DNA of 64,000 bases from Orobanche coerulescens. Lineage: Eukaryota > Streptophyta > Magnoliopsida > Lamiales > Orobanchaceae. Below are positions 35,759-45,964 of the stretch, piece after piece. Within the stretch, counting starts at the first letter, position 1, and every line of letters starts with the position of its first letter. Under the pieces are notes generated by a model. That model was given only the letters and a program-made list of their open reading frames with translations, searched no databases and had not been told where the DNA came from. The DNA lies in the NCBI GenBank assembly GCA_033398695.1, contig CM065804.1:53413501-53477500 (forward strand). The letters are read 5' to 3'. The position numbers were made by a program, and so were the translations under genes.

Positions 35759-38635
35759 TACCCGTCATTTTTATAATGTAATATTATTAATTATAATAAT
35801 ATTATAATGCATTTCATGTTATTTAATTTCATTTAAGGAATCATGAACATTTAGTTCGACGTATCACAACTCCTAGCCCGAGTCAATTTCTCAAGTTAAT
35901 TTCAAAACATTTAATATTAGTCATTTTTATGATAATTAAAGGTATTATTATTATAATATTTATAATAGGAACGATATTAATATTAATAGTATTAATATTT
36001 TTATCTTCATTATATTTATATATCATCATTTATATTACTTTCGATATTATTATTAGTATCGATATTATTAATTATTACCATTGTTTTTATTAATTTTATA
36101 ATTATTATTATTATTATTAGCATTATTATTATTGTTTTTATCATTGGCCCAAATACACATTGTGCTGACCCATAATAATATTACAAACCCAAGAAATTAA
36201 TACAAGCCCAAAAAGAAATTAATTAACCCTAACCCTAAACCTACAAAGATAAATATACAAATTTCTACCGTACAAATACACAATACAACACATACAACAC
36301 GTAATACACCTTTTCTTCCAGTACTGCCTCTTCTTCTTCTTCTTCGTTCCACAACAAAAAAAAAAAAAAGAAAAAGGAAAAGAAAATACAACACAGAAAC
36401 TTGCTGCAAGGAGGAAGGAGGAGCAGACACGTCTTCATCTTCATCGACCGTCCAAATTCAACGAGTCATCTGAATCTCAACAGGAGGTAATCTGCTGATT
36501 TCTTCTCGGAATCATATTCTCGTTTTCTTATTTCCTGCTAGGATATCAGATAATTCTTCTTCGTGATTTCGAATCCATAACAGAAAATCATAATCCGAAA
36601 ATATGAATTTCAATCAAACGTAGAAAACCACAACCCCAGAAATTAAACCAGATTCCATAATCAACAACACCAAAATCAAACAGCACCGTTTCAAATCCAC
36701 TGCCCGAACCCGAAACCCTTCGGACCTGCGGCATAACACCGAGCCAGTTTCACAAAAATCTGCTCCAATTCACAACCCCGGAACCAGAAACCTTTAAGTC
36801 ACGAAGATCAACTTCAACCCGTAACCCAAAATCAAAACCCGATCAACATTAATTTTGAAATCTAAACCTAAATTGCCAACCACATCGGCCATCTCCTCTC
36901 AGAACCAAAACCCATCACCCGCTGACCCGGATTCACTCAACCATCAACCACGAACCATGGCCGAAATCAACCTCAGGAATACTAATACCCTTTCCTGTTT
37001 CAATGAGGCCCGACCCGAACGATGGGACTTTCCATCGCGCCGATTCCCTTTTGTTCATTCTCGTCCGTGGTCTCGTGTGTGTCCGATTGGTTGTGAATTG
37101 TGTGCGGATGGTTTGAGATACGGGTCTGATTTGTGTTCCGACCGTATGAATGTTTTCCGTCTTCGTACTCCACCGAGATGGGATTTGAGAGAAGGGAGGT
37201 CGGTTTTTAGTAAAGGTTAGAGAGAGAGGTGGAAGAGAGGGTGGAGAGAGAACGGGTTTGACGGAGAAGGGGTGAGAAATGAAGGTTGATGTCGGTGAGG
37301 TGAAGAAGAGGGTTTTATATAACCGCGATTTTCGTAGGTTATTCGATTTAATCCTCTCATTTTCCGGAACTTCAATTTAGCCCTCACATCTTTCGAAACA
37401 TTCAATTCAGTCCCGTATAGTTTAAATTAATTCGATTTTAATCCGATCGATTACTCAAGTCTTACAATCGACCTACCAATTTTCAAACTTCAATTTAATC
37501 CTAATTTTGACCGAGACATTCAAAATATTGACTTCCAAATTAATAGTAATAATTATGGCATAAATATTTTAATTTCAGTCACTAATAATGTTAACTCTTC
37601 AGTTAATATTAATTAGCAATTGTAATTTATTTTCAGTTATTATATAGTGATATTCGTATCCTTTTATTTATTATATAAATAATAAATTGTAAGGATTTTA
37701 ATTATTATTATTATTATTATATGTAGACTTTGTCAAGGATTTACGGGCTTAGGATCGTGAGTCGAGCACATTCATTTCAATGACATCATCATCATCATTT
37801 ATTCAGGGAATTTTCACTATCACTTTAATTGCTTTAATTGATGTGTATGTGATCTTCTATTCATGTTTAAAATTTTTATGCACGTTGTAATTCAGCTAAC
37901 TCTGTTTTCGTAAGAGGCTATCTTAAGATATATGTTGTTGCGGGACACTGCGCAACCTCAATATTCACATGCGTGCTCGATTCATGTTATGTGGTATTGT
38001 GTTTATGTTTTATGTTGTTGCGGGGACACCTGCGCAACCTCAATATTAACATGCGTGCTCGATTCATGTTATGTGGTATTGTGTTTATGTTTGATGTTGT
38101 TGCGGGGGCACCTGCGCAACCTCAATATTCGTGTATGCGTGCTCGATTCATGCTATACGTAATATTGTGAGTATGCAATTACGTTGAGGAAAAATGTGAT
38201 AGATTCTTCATGTTATGCTTTCCATGAGATTGTATATTACTGTGATCAGTGTGATTTCCACGAGCTGAAAGAAGCTCACCCCCACCTTTATTGAACCTGC
38301 AGGTTGAACCTAGCCGGATGGACGAAGGAGCGAGCCGAGAGGGCATATGAAAGATGAAATTATTATATGATGTTTCTTTATGTCAACTATTTTGAAACTT
38401 TTGGGGAAACTTTGACTAGAAATATTAAATTATGATTTATTTTCTTCCGCCGCAAATTTTTACCTCGTATTTATGATGAAATGTTACCTTATTTAAAGGT
38501 ATTTATTTTTATGTCTTTGTAGCGACTCGACTTTGTAGGCGAGAATTTTTATATTCTCAAGAAAATTATTTTTCTCAAAATTTACCTTTTATTTATTTTT
38601 CCCCATTATTTACCCTAGAAAGTCGGGGCGTTACA
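35754..38635 (+). repeat. Element D 3' LTR
   Basis: 2882 bp, same termini as the 5' LTR. It differs mainly by small clustered indels, for example at 36240-36360 and 37360-37480. Followed by cgata. Confidence 0.93.
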
Positions 38636-38640
38636 CGATA

Positions 38641-39677
38641 AAAATGAGACTTTTCGTGAACACTTTGAAGGACAGAGCAAGAGAGTGGCTAGATACTTTG
38701 CCACCACGAAACATAACAAATTGGCCCGAATTTGTTCAAAAATTCACCAATGAATACTTTCCACCAATAAAGTGGCGAAACTCAAATACGAAATCTCTAC
38801 ATTTCGTCAACAAGATTCGGAGTCATTTCATGAAGCATGGGAGAGATACAAAGATATGCTACGAAAATGTCCAAACTATGGTTTCAATTTGGGAGCACAA
38901 GTCAGTTACTTCTATTCTGTACTCTTACCTACATACCGAGCCAATGTCGATTCATCATCAAATGGTTCACTTGGAAACAAAACTATGAGAGAGGCTTATA
39001 ATCTTTTTGAGGTTATAAGTGAAGAAAGTGCAAGATGGCTAGAAAGAAATATCCAAAAGAAACCAAATGGTATTTTTGAAGTGGATTCTTATTCAATTAT
39101 GGTGGCAAAAACTGAAGCTTTATCAAAGAAAGTCGAGGACGTGTCTTTTTCAACTCCTCAATCTGTGAAGATGGTGCAAACTCCACAAGTTTCAGCTCTT
39201 TCCGGTGAAATTTGTGGAGCAACTCACAACAGCACTATGTGTCCCTTAGCGCAATAGGAGCAGTCATTCCCACCACCAGAACAAGTGGCCTATGCTCAGA
39301 ATTTCCAAAGGCAAGCATACAATCCTTACGGGCCAACATACAATACAGGGTACAAAAATCATCCAAATTTTTCTTATGCAAACAACAACAATGTGTTGAA
39401 TCCAACGCATCTAGAAAAGAAGCCCGGGTGGGAAGAAGCAATCACAAATCTAGCCGAACAACAACTGAAGTATCAACAACGCAATGATGCTTCAATTATA
39501 AATCTGGAGACACAAGTTGGCCAAATGGCCAAAATACTTTCTGAAAGATCCCACGGCATGTTACCTAGCAATACCAAGGTAAATCCAAGGGAGAGTGTCC
39601 AGGCTATCACAACAAGAAGTGGAGTGCAATTGCGTGAGATTTCTGTGGAAAATCATCTGACAAAACAAAAAAAATAA
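38641..39677 (+). pseudogene. gag: Element B gag, C-terminal part
   Basis: Picks up the frame left at 28202: LFVNTLKDRAREWLDTLPP. It loses one base near 38772 (the frame moves to KLKYEISTFRQQDSESFHEA, the core Gag helix region) and then has a TAG at 39255-39257. The knuckle GEICGATHNSTMC has lost its first cysteine. Beyond it, LETQVGQMAKIL and AITTRSGVQL are typical of the Athila/Tat Gag-protease linker. It ends at 39677. Confidence 0.85.
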
Positions 39678-39689
39678 ACAAAGTCGAGA

Positions 39690-40457
39690 AATAGAAAAAG
39701 AATTTGAATCAGGACCTTCATCTCAAAAAGGTCCAGTTGCTACCAAATCTTATGTTCCACCTATTCCTTTTCCTCAACGGTTGAAGAATCACAAGCTCGA
39801 TGCGTAATTCGGCAAATTTGTGGAAATTTTCAAAAATCTACACATCAACATACCTTTGCCGATGCTCTAGCACAAATGCCAAGCTATGCCAAATTTATGA
39901 AAGTTATTCTTTCTAACAAATAAAGGCTTGAAGAATATGAAATTGCCGTGCTAACAGAGGAATGTAGCGCAATACTACAAAAGAAGTTGCCACCCAAGCT
40001 AAAAGATCCGGGAATTTTTACAATCCCGTGTACAATTGGTGAAGTAAATATTGACAAAGCTCTTTGTGATTTAGGGGCAAGTATCAATTTGATGCCCCTG
40101 TCAATTTTCAACAAACTAAACTTGGGATAAGCAAAAGCAACAACAGTTTCACTGCAATTACCCGATCGGTCAATCAAATATCCACATGGGACAATAGAAG
40201 ATGTGCTAATTAAGGTTGCTAAAGTTATATTTCCTACAGATTTTATCATCCTTGACATGGAGGAAGATCATGATATTCCTATTATCTTGGGACGACCATT
40301 TCTTGCAACCAGACATGCTCTTATTAACGTCTATGAAGGAAAGCTAATTCTTAGAGTGCAAGACGAACATGCCACCTTCAATGTCCTAAAAACTTTGAAT
40401 CATCCCTCCACAGATGATTACTGTCTAAAAATTGATGCAATTGATGCCAGAATATGA
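39690..40457 (+). pseudogene. pro: Element B protease region
   Basis: Aspartic protease of the Athila/Tat type: [17 protein letters not shown] keeps the catalytic Asp, followed by MEEDHDIPIILGRPFLATRH. It is broken by stops (TAA near 39921 and at 40128-40130) and by one-base losses, one near 39860. It ends at 40455-40457 with no reverse transcriptase downstream. Compare element C, where the catalytic Asp is Asn. Confidence 0.85.
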
Positions 40458-40854
40458 ACAACATCTTGGGAATCTGACGTTAAAAGACCCAGTTTGCCAA
40501 TTTATAAGAAAATTGGATGGGAAGCTTCAACCCGACTCTTAGAAGGTGTTTAAGCCGTTTCTGAACGTAAAATCAGAGGAAGATGTGAGCCACAGTCACA
40601 ACTACTGCACATATGCGTAAGTATCTTTTATTTTTGTCGTATGGTGAGATTTTCTGAATAAAAAAGGGGGTGATATGCAATAAATGCATTCATTATTCAA
40701 TTGAGTAGTTGGAGCGCAATCAAAGCAATCACAAACTTGTTAAACAATTTTTACCTTCTTTTTCTTCTATAAATAAATATTGTGCTTGTTTCTTTTATTC
40801 ATCCCTCAAACTTGTACTTTTCTCTTTTTCTCTCTAATAAATTTCCTTTCTAAA
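40458..40854 (+). promoter_or_regulatory. Spacer with TATA box upstream of the LOG gene
   Basis: No RT sequence follows the protease. The spacer includes a purine run (aaaaaagggggtga near 40660-40673). Then tataaata lies at 40768-40775 in a CT-rich context, with a CT-rich leader (cttttctctttttctctc) up to the ATG at 40855. The TATA-to-ATG distance is 80 bp. This resembles a plant core promoter and 5' leader carried along with the captured gene. Transcription is inference. Confidence 0.5.
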
Positions 40855-41511
40855 ATGGAGTCATCATCTTCAACAAAAAAATTTAGCACAGTCTGCATTT
40901 TTTGTGGAGCTAGTTATGGAAAAGAGGCATGCTTTACTGAAGCAGCCCACAACTTGGGTCGTACCTTAGGAGAAAAATGTATTCATGTAGTTTACGGAGG
41001 AGGAAGTCTAGGATTAATGGGATGAGCTGCTGCTTCTGCCTATATAGAAGGAGTAAGAGTGTTGGGAATAATTCCAAAACCTCTAGCTGAAAGTAAAATC
41101 ACCGGGGCAACTATTGGAGATGAGTTTAGATCTGTAAATATGCAAGATCGCATAACTCACATGATAAATAATTCTGGCGCCTTTATCACCCTTCCCGGTG
41201 GTTTTGGCACTCTTGAGGAACTTTTTCATGTGGTTACCAGAGCCCAGCTAAATGTTCATCAAAAACCAATAGGTCTGCTTAATGTCAATGGTTTCTTTGA
41301 TGGTTTACTATCTTTCATCGACTACTCTGCTGAAAAAGGTTTTATTTCCGAGCGTGCTAAACGAATCATAGTCGTTGCAACAACACCAGAAGAACTAATC
41401 AAAAAACCCATTGAATTTGTTCCTCAACCAGATCCAGCTCTAGCTAAAATTGTCTGGATGGAAGATTTTACCGTGAGAAAACGAAAAGTGGATTTATTCA
41501 TCTCCCTTTGA
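40855..41511 (+). pseudogene. LOG-like: LOG-type cytokinin phosphoribohydrolase inside element B
   Basis: LONELY GUY enzymes release active cytokinin bases from riboside monophosphates. This single-exon, 218-codon gene starts at ATG 40855 with FSTVCIFCGASYGKE, then VVYGGGSLGLMG (residues 45-56), GIIPKPL and the catalytic signature PGGFGTLEE (114-122, Glu122). Arg99 of the MHxRK-like motif is kept, but the next Lys is Ile (MQDRI). Length fits the family. One in-frame TGA is codon 57 (41023-41025); the 161 codons after it stay open to TGA 41509-41511. It diverges from the common plant LOG set, so it may belong to another clade. It lies between protease and the purine tract of B, in the element's orientation. 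Plant LOG genes normally have several introns; this copy has none. Confidence 0.92.
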
Positions 41512-43163
41512 TAACCCATGTCGGACCTCTTGTATTTTTACTTTCTGTTGTGTGTAAAAATCGTGCTAAATGATGGCAGCTTAAGGAGTTTCTTCGTGAT
41601 CTCTTGACGTGCATCTATTCGCGATTTATGTATTGTTATTTTATTGCTGTAATTTTTATTGTTTGTTTTTTTATAAAAGCATTGATGGCCGCGTAAGGCG
41701 ACTCTTCGGACTTTCTTGAAGCGCATCTTAAAAATTGTGTTATACTTCCGAGTATATTTTTATTTTCTTTTGTTGTTTGCCTCGTATATTTATTCTCTTG
41801 CAGATTCTAAAAGGCGTTAGCTCAAGCATCAACTTTCATAACAGGGAGTATTCTGTTTTTCTCCTTGCTTTTTATTTTATTTTTATTAAAACTGAGGACA
41901 GTTTTATTTTCAAGTTTGGGGGTGGTATGTTTTAATTATTTTGGTGTGTTGGTATTTTGGTCTGTTTTGATTATTTTGGTTATTCGCCTTAAATTTTTAC
42001 TCAATTTTTTTAGTGTATATATATATATAGTATTATGATTTATGAGATTTCTAGATCTGGCCATAACACCAATAAGTTAGCTATATACAAGCTTTTAAAA
42101 TCATTATAACCGGTAAAAAAATTGTATATTCCAAAATTTTTGAGCCTTAATCTCTCTTTCCAAGCCTTGTAGTTATCATATAAAATCGAGTCATTCGTTA
42201 CCTTTAGAAAAGAAGAATTAGTCGATTGATGAAAAATATAACTGAAATTTACTTAATTTGTGGAGTTTTTAATTTTTCATGCTTAGCTAATAAACGATTT
42301 TCTGTAAAAATTCTATTCCCTGAAAAAAGGAGTCATTGGTGAAAGGAGTCTAGTTGAAAAAAAAGGGAGAGGTGTTGAGCAGCAAGAGTTGCCTAATTTT
42401 GGAGGTCCTAAAATTTTGCGAAAAATAAAGGACTAACCATTGTTGGTGCGTAGCTGCCGTCTCACACGAAATGGAAATAGTGTTGGTGAAAAGAGCTACA
42501 CGTTAGCAAATAACGGTGTGAAAGCTATCACCTAAATAAAAAAAAAGATAGAAAATGTGTTGGTGAAAAGAGCTACACGTTAGCAAATAACGGTGTGAAA
42601 GCTATCACCTAAAAAAAATGGAAATGGTGTTGGTGAAAAGAGCTACACGTTAGCAAATAACGGTATGAAAGCTATCACTAAAAGGGATGTAGTTTATGAG
42701 CAGATTTGAATTAATTAGCGGCTGAATTTCAATACACTCAATTTCATGAACAATCACAATATGTAATGACGCCGATGAAATTCTTATTCATATTGAGTCA
42801 AAAAATAAAAGAGTGATCGAGAGCAACCATTAAAGGGAAGTCATGTGTGGCACGAGTGGGAAAGAAATAATCAACCTTTTGGGGGGAAACCTTGCATTTT
42901 GGAATTACAAAATAAAACCGTGTTTTAACATCAAAATCATTAGTAGATTTATTTTGAATCTTGATTCATTTCTATCTACTGTATAAAGCTGGTTGTTGTG
43001 TATTAATGACATTTTGATCTCTTTTTCTCTTTTTATATAATTATTTTTCTTAATTTGTGTGTGTATTATTTTTCTTATTTTGTGTCTTATTTTTATTTTT
43101 TATTTTGAGCGTAAATAATAAAGAGTCTTGCTCGGGACTAGCAAGAATTCAAGTTTGGGGGTG
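41512..43163 (+). other. Non-coding tail of B downstream of LOG
   Basis: No coding domain. An imperfect direct repeat of about 40 bp (41571-41616 and 41693-41728) has the forms tgatggcagcttaaggag and tgatggccgcgtaaggcg, each ending in gcatct. The phrase gaggacagttttattttcaa, then gtttgggggtgg (41911-41928), is the internal purine-tract motif usually found after pol in Athila/Tat elements. The true polypurine tract is aagtttgggggtg at 43151-43163, touching the 3' LTR. Confidence 0.75.
42481..42681 (+). repeat. Three tandem copies of a 55-bp unit (period 70-77 bp)
   Basis: Copies at 42481-42535, 42558-42612 and 42628-42681 of tgttggtgaaaagagctaca, then cgttagcaaataacggtgtg and aaagctatcacct. 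They are separated by A-rich spacers. The copies are nearly identical, so the amplification is recent relative to the element. The unit contains a weak inverted pair (cgttagcaaataacg). Confidence 0.9.
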
Positions 43164-44805
43164 TGATAAGTGTTAGTTTTATATACTTATCCATGGTTTG
43201 TATCGATATGTTTCACCCATAATTGAGCTAGTCTACTCATTTTTGCTTTTAATTAAATAGTTTTTAATAATTTTATTTTTATCGGATGAAGATGTAAATC
43301 TAGTCTTAATCGGATTGAATTACTGATTTACCCAAGAAATAACATGTTTATAAAATATTCTCTTTGTTGAATTTTTATGTATTCATGTTGTAGGGCTTTC
43401 CGAGACGAGTTCGGCAGTCTTTCCAGATTCAAAATTAGAGTTATAAATCAAAAGTTATCATCCGAAGAAGATTTGGGGCGAAAACGCAAAAGTCAGAAAT
43501 TCTGGGCTAAAAATGAAGTCTGAAACTCCATACGGGCGTAACATCTAAAAGTTACGGGCGTAACTCACAAAGCAACTAATGTGCAAAAAGCCGTAGCCAT
43601 GTTACGGCCATAAGTCCCCAATGTTACGGCCGTAAGTCCTCATAGTTACGGTCGTAAATCCTCAAAGTTATGGCCGTAACTCTTGACAGATTTTTGATCA
43701 TTGTCTAATTTTTTATACTTTTGGTCTATTATTGAGGGTATGGCTGGCATTGATCCGATCTAATATAATAATGCCGGAGTTTTGGAGCTATTAGATGACT
43801 TTAGGTGTATAAATAGACCCCTTAGATCCATCATCCATCATCATTCATCTTATATTTTTCCACTTTTTGTAATATTTTCTTTTTTGTGTGAAGAACACAC
43901 TTGTGTTCTTGAGTGACTTGTGTAATAGTGGTATAGCATATGTTGTTAAGGGAGTTTATTGCTTCTTTCTCCTTTATCTACTAAGGGAGTTAGGATCAAT
44001 TCTTTCTCTTTTTCAACTAATAATGACCACTCAAGCTTGTATTATGTTTATTAAACCCTTCATGGGCTAAGTTACTTAAGTTGGGATTATAAACAAGGTT
44101 AGTTGTGTTATTTAAGTTTGTATAAAGATCTATTATGAATTACTTATTATTGTGTGTGATTTTTATTGTTTTACCAATCTTTATTTATTTGGCCACTCAA
44201 TGACGATATTTATGGTCTTCATATGTTTCGAAAGAAAATATGTTTGATTAGATCAAATGATTTTCACTCTAAGTTGTACTAGGGGATAGAAATATACCTC
44301 TAGACCTTAGATGATTCTTTGACTTATTTTCATAAATCCTAATGCTATGTATTGAAGCCAATCAATATAGAAATATAGTGGATTGATTCAATATATAAGG
44401 GGCATTTTATAGTTCGAAAGAGAAACCGTCTTTTTAAGGAAAATCGAATCTACACAACATAATAAGTAAATTCATCTTATGATCTCCTATACATCTTCTA
44501 TAACTAATGATGAACTAAGTTTATAATCCCAACTATTTCAGTTTATCTTTTATCAATCTATTATTAGTACAACCTTTTATTTCCTTGAATATTAGAACTA
44601 TTATTGCATTTTCTTTGCAATTGTCAAACTAAACTCTTTAATTGTATGTTTCACTCATCTTAATATCTATAAAAATAGACTAATACTGTATAATTCAAAT
44701 TATAATCAAACTTCCTCGTGGAATCGATAAACCGGACTCAAAAAGTCCACTTACTACTTGATACGATATCGTGTACTTACGATAGTTACACTAAAGACCG
44801 TGTCA
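43164..44805 (+). repeat. Element B 3' LTR (complete)
   Basis: 1642 bp from tgataag to tgtca, uninterrupted, so it serves as the reference for the fragmented 5' LTR. Palindrome array gttacggccgtaac-type at 43530-43682; TATA box tataaata at 43808-43815. Followed by cgtct. Confidence 0.95.
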
Positions 44806-44810
44806 CGTCT

Positions 44811-45474
44811 CCCAAACAGACTCCGGCTGAGTTAGTGCTTCTAACAATGCCTCCTTTGTGAAGCTACCCATCATTGTTGTGAACGCTGATTCATTAACCT
44901 CGGGTAACTCATATAACCGTTGAATTGCCACCGCAGAAAAGTCAACCCTCTGACCGCGGACCGTGACCTCAGTACGGATGTTTGGTCTCCCCAACATAGG
45001 CCCTCCACTAACATGATGAAGCAAAGCACGAGTGTAGAATTCATGCACTATAGAGATGACGGGTGGCTCAGGTTGTGCAACGAATCGTGTCCATCCCATC
45101 TCGGTCATCATCGATAATAGTTCTCCGTCTTGCGGGGCGGGAGTGAATCCTCGCTCGAGAATAATGGGCTGCAGGCGAATCCTTTCATTGAAGAGTCGAT
45201 GAAGCTCAGGGTCGGAGAGATGCTGGAATTGCCCATCCGTCGGGTTTTGAGTGGTTTCCCCTCTCGGGGGAGATAATCGAGTCATGGCCCAGTTTGAGCT
45301 TACATTTCTCTTTCGAGCCATTACGAGTTCCTGCGCCGCGGAAGAAGGGCTTAGGGAGGAAAACCCGTTTCGGCCGAATGACTCTAGTTCTGCCCTATCC
45401 ATATAAATTCTTTCAGCAGGGGCCGCATCACGTAGTAAGCTGGCCACGGCCCTTGGTACAGGAAGACTTGGCAT
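44811..45474 (-). pseudogene. Element C second ORF, N-terminal part
   Basis: Minus-strand ORF reading from 45474 (or from an internal ATG at 45402, MDRAELESFGRNGF). It passes through HLSDPELHRLFNERIRLQP and VSIVHEFYTRALL to SVWET, where element B interrupts it. It then continues at 11374 in the same frame. It resembles uncharacterised plant retrotransposon proteins (putative plant transposon protein) that sit between the polymerase region and the 3' LTR in Athila-like elements. Function unknown. The upstream start would read through the GC-palindrome array, so I favour the ATG at 45402. Confidence 0.72.
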
Positions 45475-45760
45475 TCAGAGAGACTAGTAGCGTGCCGCGT
45501 CTCGAAGTAAGGGTGCCGCGGCTTCCAGAGTAAGTGTGCCGCGGCTCAACATGTGCGTGCCGCCGCCTATAGTACAGCAAGTTGGGCGTGGTTCTGGGGC
45601 TTTGGCATGCCGCGGCCTGTTCTCAGCATGCTGCGGCTCCTGGGCAAGTGTGCTGCGGCACAGAAGATGCGTGCCGCGGCCCACGGTACAGCGACTTCAG
45701 CCCACTTTTCTTTGATTTTGTGTGTCGTGGCCCTTACTTAGTATGCCGCGGCCCTAACTG
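45420..45760 (-). promoter_or_regulatory. GC-palindrome array upstream of C's second ORF
   Basis: About a dozen copies of gtgccgcggc and variants (catgccgcggcc, gtgctgcggcac, ggccacggccc) spaced roughly 20-35 bp, directly upstream of the second ORF on the minus strand. The motif is the same type as in C's own LTR promoter (8978-9150). This suggests an internal promoter copied from or co-evolving with the LTR, or simply a satellite-like expansion. Confidence 0.55.
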
Positions 45761-45964
45761 GAATTTAGCCTTGGAGCGATTCCTGCGAAGGTTCTTAAAC
45801 TGTAATCAAAGAAAACACATGAGAAAAACACAGTAAAGCGAAAATTCCGGAAAAAATAGATTAAAAAACAACAAAAACTAAAATTCTACTACTAATACTC
45901 GGGTTGCCTCCCGAGAAGCACTAAGTTTATAGTCTTCAGCCGGACCTTTTGAAAATCAATTTGC

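Larger units (their letters stand above)
28203..38635 (+). mobile_element. Element D: Tekay/Del-like chromovirus, nearly intact
   Basis: 10,433 bp with LTRs of 2910 and 2882 bp, a perfect tRNA-Met primer site, full gag, uninterrupted pol, a chromodomain reading frame and a purine tract. It is flanked by the 5-bp duplication cgata (28198-28202 and 38636-38640). The two LTRs are the same along their length but differ in several clustered small changes. It is the only element here with a complete polymerase. It lies inside B's gag, so it is younger than B. Confidence 0.95.
11380..44805 (+). mobile_element. Element B: LTR retrotransposon carrying a LOG gene
   Basis: Plus-strand Athila/Tat-like element bounded by cgtct duplications. 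Without the three nested insertions it is about 8.3 kb. Order: 5' LTR (three pieces: 11380-12675, 15778-15836, 27464-27625), tRNA-Asp primer site, gag, protease, spacer with a TATA box, a LOG-type phosphoribohydrolase gene (40855-41511), non-coding tail with repeats, purine tract, 3' LTR (43164-44805). No reverse transcriptase, RNase H or integrase is present. It must have been mobilised by a relative. The cellular gene occupies the place of the missing polymerase. Confidence 0.9.

Noticed and set aside
41735..41935. 66-codon hydrophobic frame after LOG
   Set aside because: T-rich non-coding sequence ending in the internal purine-tract motif; no start context or family.
42481..42681. Regularly spaced repeats resembling a CRISPR array
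   Set aside because: Only three units, spacers are A-rich and not unique, and the setting is a plant retrotransposon.
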